From a virus, in the IMG/VR virus record IMGVR_UViG_3300037847_005438, positions 1-41,496 of that record: a stretch of DNA of 41,496 nucleotides; one strand, 5' to 3'. Within the stretch, counting starts at the first letter, position 1. Each line of letters begins with the position of its first letter. Of this stretch, positions 14,929 through 23,578 are shown one piece after another. Below the pieces are notes generated by a model. It was not told the origin of the DNA and ran no database searches. It saw only the letters and a program-made list of their open reading frames with translations. A program made the position numbers and the translations under genes.

Positions 14929-15291
14929 TTAAAAGTCACTCATTAATATATTATCTATTTCATCTTGTACTTCTTCTCTTGTTGCCACCATTTTAAAGCT
15001 TAAGTCAGCTTGAAATCTAGCAACTTCTTCTCCATCTTTAAATATAATTATAGTAGGTACAACAGCTATTTTATGTTTTGTTGCTTCGTCTGGATTTTTA
15101 GCTATATCTGTATAGCCTTTAGTATTACAATCGTTTAACTCCATTACCCAAGGAACATCATTAGCACTATTCCACTCAGCATTAAATTGTTTAACTTCTA
15201 TTTGCCCGAATGCTGTACTAAAGATAAAAACAAAAAACATAATAAGCATATACACAGTAAAAAGTTTCCAATTGACATTTTCTTTTTCCAT
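14929..15291 (-). CDS. Membrane-anchored thioredoxin-fold protein lacking the CxxC motif
   Basis: A 120-residue protein with an N-terminal membrane segment or uncleaved signal (about 10-28) followed by a thioredoxin fold: the QFNAEW strand at 35-40, a cis-Pro79 in VVPTIIIF, and the IIFKDGEEVARF hairpin. Where thioredoxins have W-C-x-x-C this reads W40-N-S-A-N, so it cannot do dithiol exchange; the only Cys is 55. Facing the periplasm, it may act as a binder or chaperone, or inhibit host factors. It sits two bases from the basic-protein gene and five from the holin-like gene, in the membrane part of the late operon. Confidence 0.72.
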   Translation of the reverse strand: MEKENVNWKLFTVYMLIMFFVFIFSTAFGQIEVKQFNAEWNSANDVPWVMELNDCNTKGYTDIAKNPDEATKHKIAVVPTIIIFKDGEEVARFQADLSFKMVATREEVQDEIDNILMSDF

Positions 15292-15296
15292 TTAAT

Positions 15297-15578
15297 TTAT
15301 CTATTGTATAATTTATCTTCTATTTTTTCTATTGAAGCTTTTATCTCTTGCACGTCTTTTTGAGTATCCATAATTGTGTTACGTATCATTTGATCTTTCA
15401 TGTTAAATTCCATACGTGTAACTTCATCAGGTGGAATAATCGGTAATTCTTTTGCTTCTGCTATATCAGCTTGTAACATAAACCACATACTTATTAGCGT
15501 AGCCATACCAAAACCTATAGCTATTAAGGTTTTTATACTTAACACAAAACCTGTATCTTCATTTAATTCTTTTGCCAT
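15297..15578 (-). CDS. Small single-span membrane protein, holin candidate
   Basis: A 93-residue protein with a short N-terminus, one hydrophobic segment at about 12-36 and a C-terminal, highly charged coiled-coil-like helix (about 52-92, KDVQEIKASIEKIEDKLY). Small size, single span and charged tail fit some holins or spanin-like proteins, and it sits among envelope-directed late genes. A short segment ELPIIPPDEV between the span and the helix is likely outside the membrane. No family motif proves a lysis role, and a tail-assembly membrane factor is an alternative. Confidence 0.6.
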   Translation of the reverse strand: MAKELNEDTGFVLSIKTLIAIGFGMATLISMWFMLQADIAEAKELPIIPPDEVTRMEFNMKDQMIRNTIMDTQKDVQEIKASIEKIEDKLYNR

Positions 15579-15579
15579 T

Positions 15580-16659
15580 TTAAAAAATTGTGTAATTTAA
15601 TCCTATTTTAAAATCGTACCACTCACGATTCCAATATTTATTATATTTACCTTCTACAAAATATCCTAAATTTTTATTTTGTTTGATACCATATATCAAT
15701 CCACCTGAGTAATCATACCACTGATCTTCTGTTATAAAGTTATGATAGCTAAACTCACTACCATCGTTGTAATGATAAGGCATAATATTACCCCAAACAT
15801 GTAACCAATTTTTCTTAGTATATTTGTAATAATCAAAACCAAAAACAATTGAATGTTGTATGATTTTATCTAGTTGATCTCTTTTTTTAGCAACGTAATT
15901 TGATAACACCTCTGGTATTACAACCGCTTCCCATACCTCAGGACTAGTAGCAACTAAAACTCCGTTAGGATCAAAGTATTCACTGTTCTGAACGTCTATA
16001 GTGTATCCTTCTTGTATCGCTAAATATGTGTAGTGTAAATTACCATTATCTAACATCCACTCTGCTAAAGGATCATAACCATATGGTTCTGCTAATCTAT
16101 GTACAGCTCCAACATTAAAAGATAAATCTCTAGTTTTTTTATACCTAAACCTTTCAGATGCTTCAAAGTATTTTATATCAGCAAAACCATCTTCAAGATA
16201 TTCTAGCTTTAAAGCAAAAAAGTTTACACATAATGGATCTTCACAATCATCATCAGAACTAAACCTAATAAAATGATGTTGATCCATATAATCTACACCT
16301 TCTTGTCTTTTATAATCTACCTCAAATAAATATTCAACTCCTCTAACTTTACCAACAGTAGCCGCATCACTGTAGTTTGATTCAGTTCCATCGTAAAATG
16401 TTTGTGCTTTATTCTCATATCCAAACCTCGCTATTTTACGTAAACCAATAGTAAAATTATAGTCATAAGGAGTTGAAACAGTTTGTGTTGACAAACCGTT
16501 ATCAACAGAAAAAACTTTAACGTCAGACAATGAAGTACCACCGTTAACCGCGGCGTAAAACGTGGAAAACTTTAAAAGCTTTTTAATATCTATATCATAT
16601 GTCTGAGCTACTGTTATATTAGATATAAATAGTAGCAGTAATATTAGTCTTTTCACCAT
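15580..16659 (-). CDS. Outer-membrane beta-barrel-like exported protein
   Basis: A 359-residue protein with a signal peptide (MVKRLILLLLFISNITVAQ, cleavage after about 18). The mature part is rich in aromatic residues and alternating strands (for example FTIGLRKIARFGYEN, HSIVFGFDYYKYT, YFVEGKYNKYWN) and ends YDFKIGLNYTIF, with the C-terminal Phe typical of outer-membrane barrels. I do not recognise a specific family. It follows the giant 2292-residue virion protein by about 20 bases and precedes the holin-like gene. A gene product inserted in the host outer membrane late in infection is odd: it might be a virion component with a barrel-like fold, a superinfection-exclusion factor, or a captured host gene. 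Confidence 0.65.
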   Translation of the reverse strand: MVKRLILLLLFISNITVAQTYDIDIKKLLKFSTFYAAVNGGTSLSDVKVFSVDNGLSTQTVSTPYDYNFTIGLRKIARFGYENKAQTFYDGTESNYSDAATVGKVRGVEYLFEVDYKRQEGVDYMDQHHFIRFSSDDDCEDPLCVNFFALKLEYLEDGFADIKYFEASERFRYKKTRDLSFNVGAVHRLAEPYGYDPLAEWMLDNGNLHYTYLAIQEGYTIDVQNSEYFDPNGVLVATSPEVWEAVVIPEVLSNYVAKKRDQLDKIIQHSIVFGFDYYKYTKKNWLHVWGNIMPYHYNDGSEFSYHNFITEDQWYDYSGGLIYGIKQNKNLGYFVEGKYNKYWNREWYDFKIGLNYTIF

Positions 16660-16693
16660 TGTTATATAGTCACTTATTTTTTTAAATGTTTAA

Positions 16694-19600
16694 TTATCTA
16701 GTTCTAGTTCTTGTTCTTGTTCTAGTTCTAGTTCTTGTCCTTCTAGATTTAGTTTCTTTATTAACCTGTTTATTTGTTTTCTTTATTCTTTCTTTTACTT
16801 CTTTTATTTCTTTATCTTCAATACCAAGCTCCCATTTACTCCAACCTAAAGCAAGAGCAAGTCTTTGCCACCAAGCGTTTTCACTGTCTAAAGCTGTTCT
16901 TACATTTTCAACTTTTCTAAGTAATCTAGCTACAGGTACATTAGTTGCACCTTCTACTAAATTACCATAAGCATCCCATATAGGATTATCAATATCAAAA
17001 GTATTCATTTCAGGTATTACTTTTTTATTATATTCCATAGTTTTTTCAAAACTATCTAGCTTTCTAATTTTAATACCAACTGGTGGTGATAACTGTAATA
17101 ACTCATCACTTATAACTCCTAATTGTTTACCCCAACCTTTTTCGTTTTGTTCACCGTATTTTATAACTGCATTTTTTATAACAGATAAAACAGCACCACC
17201 AACACCACTACCTCTTAATATACTGTCTATACTACCGTTTAACAATCTTTGTTTTTTGTTCTTAAAAAATTTATCATCTTGCTCATCATCTTCAAAAGCC
17301 ATAGCAAATAAAGCGCTTTGTAAACTGTAGAATATAATGTTTTGTATAGCCCCGTAATATATTATTTTAGATATATTAGACATGTCGCTTTGCACTTGTG
17401 TTGTGTATGGTGGTGATTTTCTTCTATTAATTAAGTCTGAGCCAGCTTTTTTAATTAATCTAACATACTGCGATGTTACATTTTGAAAAGCTAATATCAT
17501 ACGACCAAGTACTGAAGCTTGTTGTTGTGAGATCATATCTGGTCTAGCAGACTGCTGTGTACTTTCTGCTGTAGCTTGAAAATCTTCAAAAGCTTTTATC
17601 TCAGCTTCTTTTTGTGATAAACCTTGTTTTATATACGTATTAATTCTATTTCTATAAAAAGTAGAACCACCAATTGCTATAGCGAAACTATCAGCCATTT
17701 GAGTAGGTAAAAAACCTTTATTTAATATAAAAGCTATAGCAGCTTTAACAGGATTTTTTGCCTTTTTAACAGCGCTAGCTATTTCAGCTCCATTAACATC
17801 AAAACCAACACCAGCTCTTCTTTGTTTTAAAAAGTCTGAATTAAATAATTTAGCAAAATCAGACCAAAACTGTGCTTGATTAGCAAAAGCTTTAGCGGCT
17901 TTAAATATGTTATTGTCGGCAAAGTTTATAAAATTAACAGCTGATAAAGTCTGTAAAACAGCAGATCTAGCATTAAAAAACATTGTAGCACCAATAGAAC
18001 CATTTAAGTAATCTAAAAATGCGTTTACCTGTCTATTACCACCTTGTTTTCTGTTGGTACCAGTTTTTATTCTTGATAGCATGTCTTGCAACGCTTCAAC
18101 AAAGTTATCACCAAAAGCAGCTCTAATTTTGTTTATATTTTCATTACTAAATATTATATCAGCGTTTTCAATAAACTCTGCAAAAAATTTAGCTCTACCA
18201 ACTCTACCTGTAGCGTCTGCTAAATCTTGTCTTATATTACCACTTATCCAATGCTCACCCGGCTCTACATAACCTTCTTCTATTTTAGATATTTGACCTA
18301 CCTTATCTGCAAATGCTTTTAACTTGTTATCTGAATTAACTAACTCTACAAGCTTGTTAGTGTCTGTTTCACTAAGACCAGGTATATCAAAACTAGCTTT
18401 TTTCCATAAATATACTCTAACAGCATCATCATACGTAAAATCACCATCAGGTGTGCTTTTGGTAAGCTTTTTACGTATATCTGGCATTTGTTTAGTTAAA
18501 TTTCTATAATCGTTAGCTATAGCTTGTTTAGCCATGTTAAGCTCTCTATACGCTCTGTTAAGTGGTTTTATAAGTGCTTTTTCAAAAAAGTCTCTATGTT
18601 TGTTACCCTGCTCACCTTTACCTATAAAGTTATATAATAAACCTATAAAATCTTCATGTGATGGTGGTACAAAAAATCTAAACCTACCTTTACCTTCGCC
18701 ACGTTTTCTAGCTTTAGCATCAGAAAAACGTTTTTGTGATTCAATACCAGCTACATCTTCTAATATATCATTAAATCTATCGTTCATTGAAGCGCTAAAT
18801 TTTGTTTTAGCTTGTACAACTTTTGATTTAATATCTAGTTGCTCTAAAACACTTTTTACAGCTTTAACATTTGGTAAAGCATCATCAACAAAATACATGT
18901 CATTATATCCTTCTGCAAACTTTTCCAACATCCAAACAGCTTTTGCTTCACCAGTACTATTACCTAAACCGGTTATATTTTCTAAAGGTATATTTATACC
19001 TTTTGATTTTAACCAAGCGTGTATTGCTTCTGCGCTTTGTGGTGGTCTAGCTGTTAACACAAAAACATTACTAGGTCCAAACTTTTTAATTTGATTACGC
19101 ATTTTTTGCAATAATGGCCCTTCAACACCACCTCTTACATTTATAAAATCAGTAAAATCAAACTCATAACCTTGTTCAGCAAGAGCAGATCCCAATATAG
19201 GCCAATCACTACTACTTATTTTAATAGTTTCTTTACCTTTTTTAGCTATTATAAAGTTTTCACCTTTGTCAATTAGTGTTTCATCAAAATCAAAAGTAGA
19301 CATACCTCTTGATGATTTGCTATACACATTTGACCTTGCTTTTTGCGTAGCTTTGCTAGATGCCTTACCAGCAGACTGCTCATTGTTACCATAAACTTTA
19401 CTCTTGTCTTTAAAATCAACTTTATCTACTGCTTTTTTAACTTTTGGATTATGCATTCTATCTACACCAGTTGATTTAAGTTTTTGTTCATTTAATATTT
19501 TATCTATAGTTTTTGGTATTAAATTAACTTTAGAGTTATTAAATATACTTTTTAAATCACTTACGCTAATTTTATTATCTATAGCGGCAATAGTTTTTTG

Positions 19601-22600
19601 ATATAAATCGTTTATAGTAACCTCATGGTCTAACGTTGTTTTTTTAGTTGGTAAACCCTCTACGTACATACCAGCTTTTGATATTTTTCTAAAAGACCCA
19701 ACTTGATCTGTGGTTAAAAGTTTTATTATAGCCTTTTTTTCAAGAGCACTTAAGTTTTTGTCCTCTACTATATCTATAATATAATCTATTGCTTGTTTTG
19801 ATTCTTCGTTTATAATTTCAATAAAATCAGAAAATTTTCTTTTTATATCAGTTACCTTTGCATAAGTATTTATTTCAATACCATTATAAGCTATTTTTGT
19901 ATAAGGTATTTTTTCACCGTCTTTTGTAAAAGTTCTAGTTTTTGTACCATCTTTGGTTTTAAGTTTTACAACACTAAAACCTTCAACACCTAAATTTTTT
20001 ATAATTTTGTCATAAACTTGACTATTTCTAGTTATACCATCCGCTTTTGAAGTTCTAATAGATTTGCTTTCGTTCTTCAAAAAATCTATTATTATTCTTG
20101 CTTTATCATTTTTATTTGCTTTTTCAAGTCTATCTTTTAATCTATTTACAGTTGCGTTATAACCATATTGTTTTATTTCTTTTACAGTAACTGTTTCTAT
20201 TTGTTTTAAAACGTTTTTTATATAAGTATTATCAACAACACCTTCTTTGATAATTTTAGCTAAATAAGCTTTGTCAGCAATATTTATATTTTGCTCATTT
20301 AACCTTGCAAAAGCTATTTGTAATGCTTGTTCAGGACCTTTATTAAAATTACGCAAAGCTGTTTCTAAAAATAAAAATTGTGATTGAAAAGAAAGACCTT
20401 CTTTATTTAGGTTTAATACTTCAATATCTAAAGAATTTTTAAACTTTTGTTTGCTAACAGAAAACTTTGTACTCATAGGCCTGTTAATCACGTCAGACAG
20501 TACTTGCAAGTCATCTGATGGTATTTCTTGACCTCTTAAATCAGCTATATCTTGTCTTTTTTGTATAACATCAGCCTCCTGAGCAACTTGCATAGTGGCA
20601 TCGTAAGCTAAAGCGCCAGACATGTATTTTGCTAATTGATCTTTTCTAGTACCTTTTAAACCAGATCTTTTACCTGTTTCAGGATTTATAGCTGGTTGGT
20701 CAAAAAACGATATAAATTGTTTTTCTGTAGGCATTACTTTTTTATAAAGACTTACAGCTTGACCTTTATCTATAGTGTTTAACGCTGATGGTGGTAATAA
20801 CTTTCTATTAACAGCATCTTGAACTTCTTTTTTACTTGTTAGTAATTTTTCAAATTTAACAAATACTTTTTGATCGTCAGCAACCTCTCTTTCCATTTGT
20901 ACTAAATCAGCTGTAAACATGGTTTCAACAATAGATTCTCTAAACTTTTTTAAGTTAGATATATATTGTTTTGTACCTAAAAAGTTTTTTATAGTTTTAA
21001 ATAAATAAGTATTAGCTTCGTCTCTTAAAGCTCTTTGTATGTTTCTGGCTGGTTTACCAGATTCATAAGCTCTTATTAACGCTTTACGTGCGGCATCTAA
21101 AACTCTATTATATAATTCACTTCCAGTTTCAATACCTAATTTTCTTCTAAACTTAGAATATTCAGGTTTTTTATCTTGTTTTTGTTTTCTTTTTTTAATT
21201 TCAGCAGCTATAGATATGTCTTGTTCTTCAAGTTCTTTCATAGCCACATCTTTTTCTGCTGCTACTTGTACTTTTACTTCACCTTCTTTAGTTGTTTGTC
21301 CTATATCTACAGTTGGCGCTGTTACTTGGCCTTTTGTAATACTATTATAAGCTTGTTTTGCTCTATTAGCTATTTGAGAATTAATATGTCCAAATAAACC
21401 ACTAGGATTTTTTCTTTCAGGTTGATATTTTTTAAACCAAGAAAAAAGTTCTGCATAAGTTGTGTCTAAAAACGTTTTATCATTAACGCCCTCGTGTGGT
21501 TGTTTTAAAATAAGATTGTCTAATAAACCTTGTTCTTGTATTTTTTTATATATATTTTCAGATTCAACTTCAAAATAAGTATTACCAATACCCTTTTCTT
21601 CTAAATTTGTAACAGTACCATCTTCATCTACAATTTGTTTTCCAAGATCATTTATTTCTTTCGTTGTTTGTACCGGTGTTAAATCTCTTCTTGGTGATAC
21701 AGATCTTGGCGCTGTAGTTTCAAAGAAAGCAGTTCCTTTTGTAGCTTTTGTTAAACCGCTACTCATAGCGCCTTTATGTATGCTTTTATTGTAATCTTTT
21801 AAAAACTTATAAGTACTTTTAGCATCAGTAAAATCAACATTAGCAAGACCAATACCAGCAAACATTCTTCTTATTATATCACCAATTTTAGTAAATAAAT
21901 TATCATTAAATTTTATTTCTCCATTTGCAATAGCATCAGAATAAATTGTAAAATATTCGTCTCTATTTTCTGATAAATATTCTTCTGTATAAGTTTCTTT
22001 ATTTTCTTCTATTCTTCTGTCTATAGCATCTCTACCTTCTTGACCTATTATTTCTAAAAAACTATCAATAGTTGATTGTTCTATTTTAGCGCCACTAGCT
22101 TTTATAATACCATGTAATAATTCATGATTACCAACATTATCACCATAAACCCTTGTTTTGGCTAAATCTTTGTTTATTATTATTTCATCACCTACTATAC
22201 CACCTAAAGCTTCAGCTAATCCAATATTTTCTGGATCATTTTTAAACCTTTCCTTTATTTCTTTTTCAGTTAATTCTGTAAATTTTAAACCATAAAGTTT
22301 ACTATGTTTTTTAGCAAAAGCCATATTAGCTTGAAAATTAGCCTCTGCAACATTAGCGGCTTTACCAGCTTTAACCTCAGCTATAGTAGCTTCATCACCA
22401 GATAATTCAACCATTTTTTCAGCAGCCTCTTGTTTTGCCTTTGCTTTTTTACCAATACCAGTAAAATCATTTTCCATTCTAATATCAGCTTTGGCAATAT
22501 CAATATCGTCAGCAGTATCAACAAAACTTTTCATTTGCTCATATGTAATGTCTTCACCATTTAAAGTGTATGTAGGTTTTTTAGCAGTTAATAAAGCTGC

Positions 22601-23572
22601 AGAAACATTAACAGGCGCGGTTACTGTACCTGTTATAGCTTCAAATCCAATTTCAGCGGGATCCATTTCTTGACCAGCTACTGCTCTACCTGCTATTTCA
22701 CCAGTAGCACCACCAACAGCTTCAACAGCTGTACCAGCAGCACCAGCCGCTAACACGCCTCTTTTAGCGCCTTTTACAGCTCTTTTAGTGGCAACAGCTG
22801 CTTTACCAGCTACACCGCCAGATAAACCTTCTATTGTACCTATAGCTAATCCCCTACCAATAGCTTTATTTCTTATAGATGTACCTTCTGTTTCTAATAA
22901 TTTTTTAACATTTTCATCAGTAAACTCTAGACCTTTTTCTTTTAATCTAGTTTCTATTAATTCACCAAAAGTTAATGCTGCTTCCATTGAAGTTGCTAAA
23001 CCACCCATAGCCCCAGCTAAAGCACCAGGTATACCACCTATCGCTCCTACACCAGCTCCAGCACCAATCGCAGCAATCGAAGCCCCAGGTGAATCTATTG
23101 CTGTACCTATTTGTGTGCCTAATGATTGTACAAATAATTCTGGTAATAAACCAGGTTGTTCTCTTACACCTCTAAAAAACGCAGTCCAAGTTTTACCTTC
23201 TTTTTGATATTGTTCTTGAAACTTTTTCATACGTTCAGACTCTTGATATTCTTTAGCCTCACCTTCTTTAGCTCTAATAAAGTCCTGTATAACGTCCATG
23301 TTAATATTAGAAAAATTTTCAGACATCAAATCTGTAGCTTCACCTGTAGTACTAGCTGCTTTAATACCTCGACCAAACCAAGTTTGATCAAACCAGCTGA
23401 TAGGCTCTGAAGCAACTTGTTTTTCAACTTGTTTTTGCTGTTCTGGTTTTTCAGAAACTTTTTCAAAACCATATTTTTTTGTATACTCTTCTACGCTCAA
23501 ACCTAGTTTTGATGCTGAGTTAAAAACTCGTTGTTCGCTAATTATATTTCCGTTATATAAATAATCTGGCAT
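16694..23572 (-). CDS. Giant polyvalent virion protein with zincin and HAD domains
   Basis: A 2292-residue protein, probably injected with the genome like the large internal virion proteins of podoviruses. Regions: an N-terminal part with Gly/Ala-rich membrane-like segments (about 150-200 and 240-300); HELLH at 483-487 with a possible third ligand Glu539, a zinc metallopeptidase signature; a long helical, Lys-rich middle; a HAD phosphatase domain about 1424-1575 with DFDET (D1428, D1430), VLTARPP (T1507) and FVDD (D1563, D1564); a region of the type FSAS...VPPSHEDFIGLLYN common in polyvalent proteins of marine phages; and a hydrophobic, helical C-terminal third. It ends in seven Arg-Thr pairs encoded by a hexanucleotide repeat. 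Likely roles: delivering enzymes into the host and forming a DNA channel. Domain calls rest on motifs; the overall role is by analogy. Confidence 0.85.
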   Translation of the reverse strand: MPDYLYNGNIISEQRVFNSASKLGLSVEEYTKKYGFEKVSEKPEQQKQVEKQVASEPISWFDQTWFGRGIKAASTTGEATDLMSENFSNINMDVIQDFIRAKEGEAKEYQESERMKKFQEQYQKEGKTWTAFFRGVREQPGLLPELFVQSLGTQIGTAIDSPGASIAAIGAGAGVGAIGGIPGALAGAMGGLATSMEAALTFGELIETRLKEKGLEFTDENVKKLLETEGTSIRNKAIGRGLAIGTIEGLSGGVAGKAAVATKRAVKGAKRGVLAAGAAGTAVEAVGGATGEIAGRAVAGQEMDPAEIGFEAITGTVTAPVNVSAALLTAKKPTYTLNGEDITYEQMKSFVDTADDIDIAKADIRMENDFTGIGKKAKAKQEAAEKMVELSGDEATIAEVKAGKAANVAEANFQANMAFAKKHSKLYGLKFTELTEKEIKERFKNDPENIGLAEALGGIVGDEIIINKDLAKTRVYGDNVGNHELLHGIIKASGAKIEQSTIDSFLEIIGQEGRDAIDRRIEENKETYTEEYLSENRDEYFTIYSDAIANGEIKFNDNLFTKIGDIIRRMFAGIGLANVDFTDAKSTYKFLKDYNKSIHKGAMSSGLTKATKGTAFFETTAPRSVSPRRDLTPVQTTKEINDLGKQIVDEDGTVTNLEEKGIGNTYFEVESENIYKKIQEQGLLDNLILKQPHEGVNDKTFLDTTYAELFSWFKKYQPERKNPSGLFGHINSQIANRAKQAYNSITKGQVTAPTVDIGQTTKEGEVKVQVAAEKDVAMKELEEQDISIAAEIKKRKQKQDKKPEYSKFRRKLGIETGSELYNRVLDAARKALIRAYESGKPARNIQRALRDEANTYLFKTIKNFLGTKQYISNLKKFRESIVETMFTADLVQMEREVADDQKVFVKFEKLLTSKKEVQDAVNRKLLPPSALNTIDKGQAVSLYKKVMPTEKQFISFFDQPAINPETGKRSGLKGTRKDQLAKYMSGALAYDATMQVAQEADVIQKRQDIADLRGQEIPSDDLQVLSDVINRPMSTKFSVSKQKFKNSLDIEVLNLNKEGLSFQSQFLFLETALRNFNKGPEQALQIAFARLNEQNINIADKAYLAKIIKEGVVDNTYIKNVLKQIETVTVKEIKQYGYNATVNRLKDRLEKANKNDKARIIIDFLKNESKSIRTSKADGITRNSQVYDKIIKNLGVEGFSVVKLKTKDGTKTRTFTKDGEKIPYTKIAYNGIEINTYAKVTDIKRKFSDFIEIINEESKQAIDYIIDIVEDKNLSALEKKAIIKLLTTDQVGSFRKISKAGMYVEGLPTKKTTLDHEVTINDLYQKTIAAIDNKISVSDLKSIFNNSKVNLIPKTIDKILNEQKLKSTGVDRMHNPKVKKAVDKVDFKDKSKVYGNNEQSAGKASSKATQKARSNVYSKSSRGMSTFDFDETLIDKGENFIIAKKGKETIKISSSDWPILGSALAEQGYEFDFTDFINVRGGVEGPLLQKMRNQIKKFGPSNVFVLTARPPQSAEAIHAWLKSKGINIPLENITGLGNSTGEAKAVWMLEKFAEGYNDMYFVDDALPNVKAVKSVLEQLDIKSKVVQAKTKFSASMNDRFNDILEDVAGIESQKRFSDAKARKRGEGKGRFRFFVPPSHEDFIGLLYNFIGKGEQGNKHRDFFEKALIKPLNRAYRELNMAKQAIANDYRNLTKQMPDIRKKLTKSTPDGDFTYDDAVRVYLWKKASFDIPGLSETDTNKLVELVNSDNKLKAFADKVGQISKIEEGYVEPGEHWISGNIRQDLADATGRVGRAKFFAEFIENADIIFSNENINKIRAAFGDNFVEALQDMLSRIKTGTNRKQGGNRQVNAFLDYLNGSIGATMFFNARSAVLQTLSAVNFINFADNNIFKAAKAFANQAQFWSDFAKLFNSDFLKQRRAGVGFDVNGAEIASAVKKAKNPVKAAIAFILNKGFLPTQMADSFAIAIGGSTFYRNRINTYIKQGLSQKEAEIKAFEDFQATAESTQQSARPDMISQQQASVLGRMILAFQNVTSQYVRLIKKAGSDLINRRKSPPYTTQVQSDMSNISKIIYYGAIQNIIFYSLQSALFAMAFEDDEQDDKFFKNKKQRLLNGSIDSILRGSGVGGAVLSVIKNAVIKYGEQNEKGWGKQLGVISDELLQLSPPVGIKIRKLDSFEKTMEYNKKVIPEMNTFDIDNPIWDAYGNLVEGATNVPVARLLRKVENVRTALDSENAWWQRLALALGWSKWELGIEDKEIKEVKERIKKTNKQVNKETKSRRTRTRTRTRTRTRTR
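16697..16738 (-). repeat. Hexanucleotide repeat TCT(A/T)GT, 7 units
   Basis: Seven consecutive units of TCTAGT or TCTTGT on the + strand, read on the - strand as Arg-Thr codons at the very C-terminus of the giant virion protein. The units are multiples of three, so gain or loss changes tail length and not frame. Confidence 0.9.
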
Positions 23573-23578
23573 ATTTTA

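Noticed and set aside
17300-23410. Several + strand frames across the giant virion gene
   Set aside because: They are antisense to one long uninterrupted reading frame with HAD and zincin motifs.
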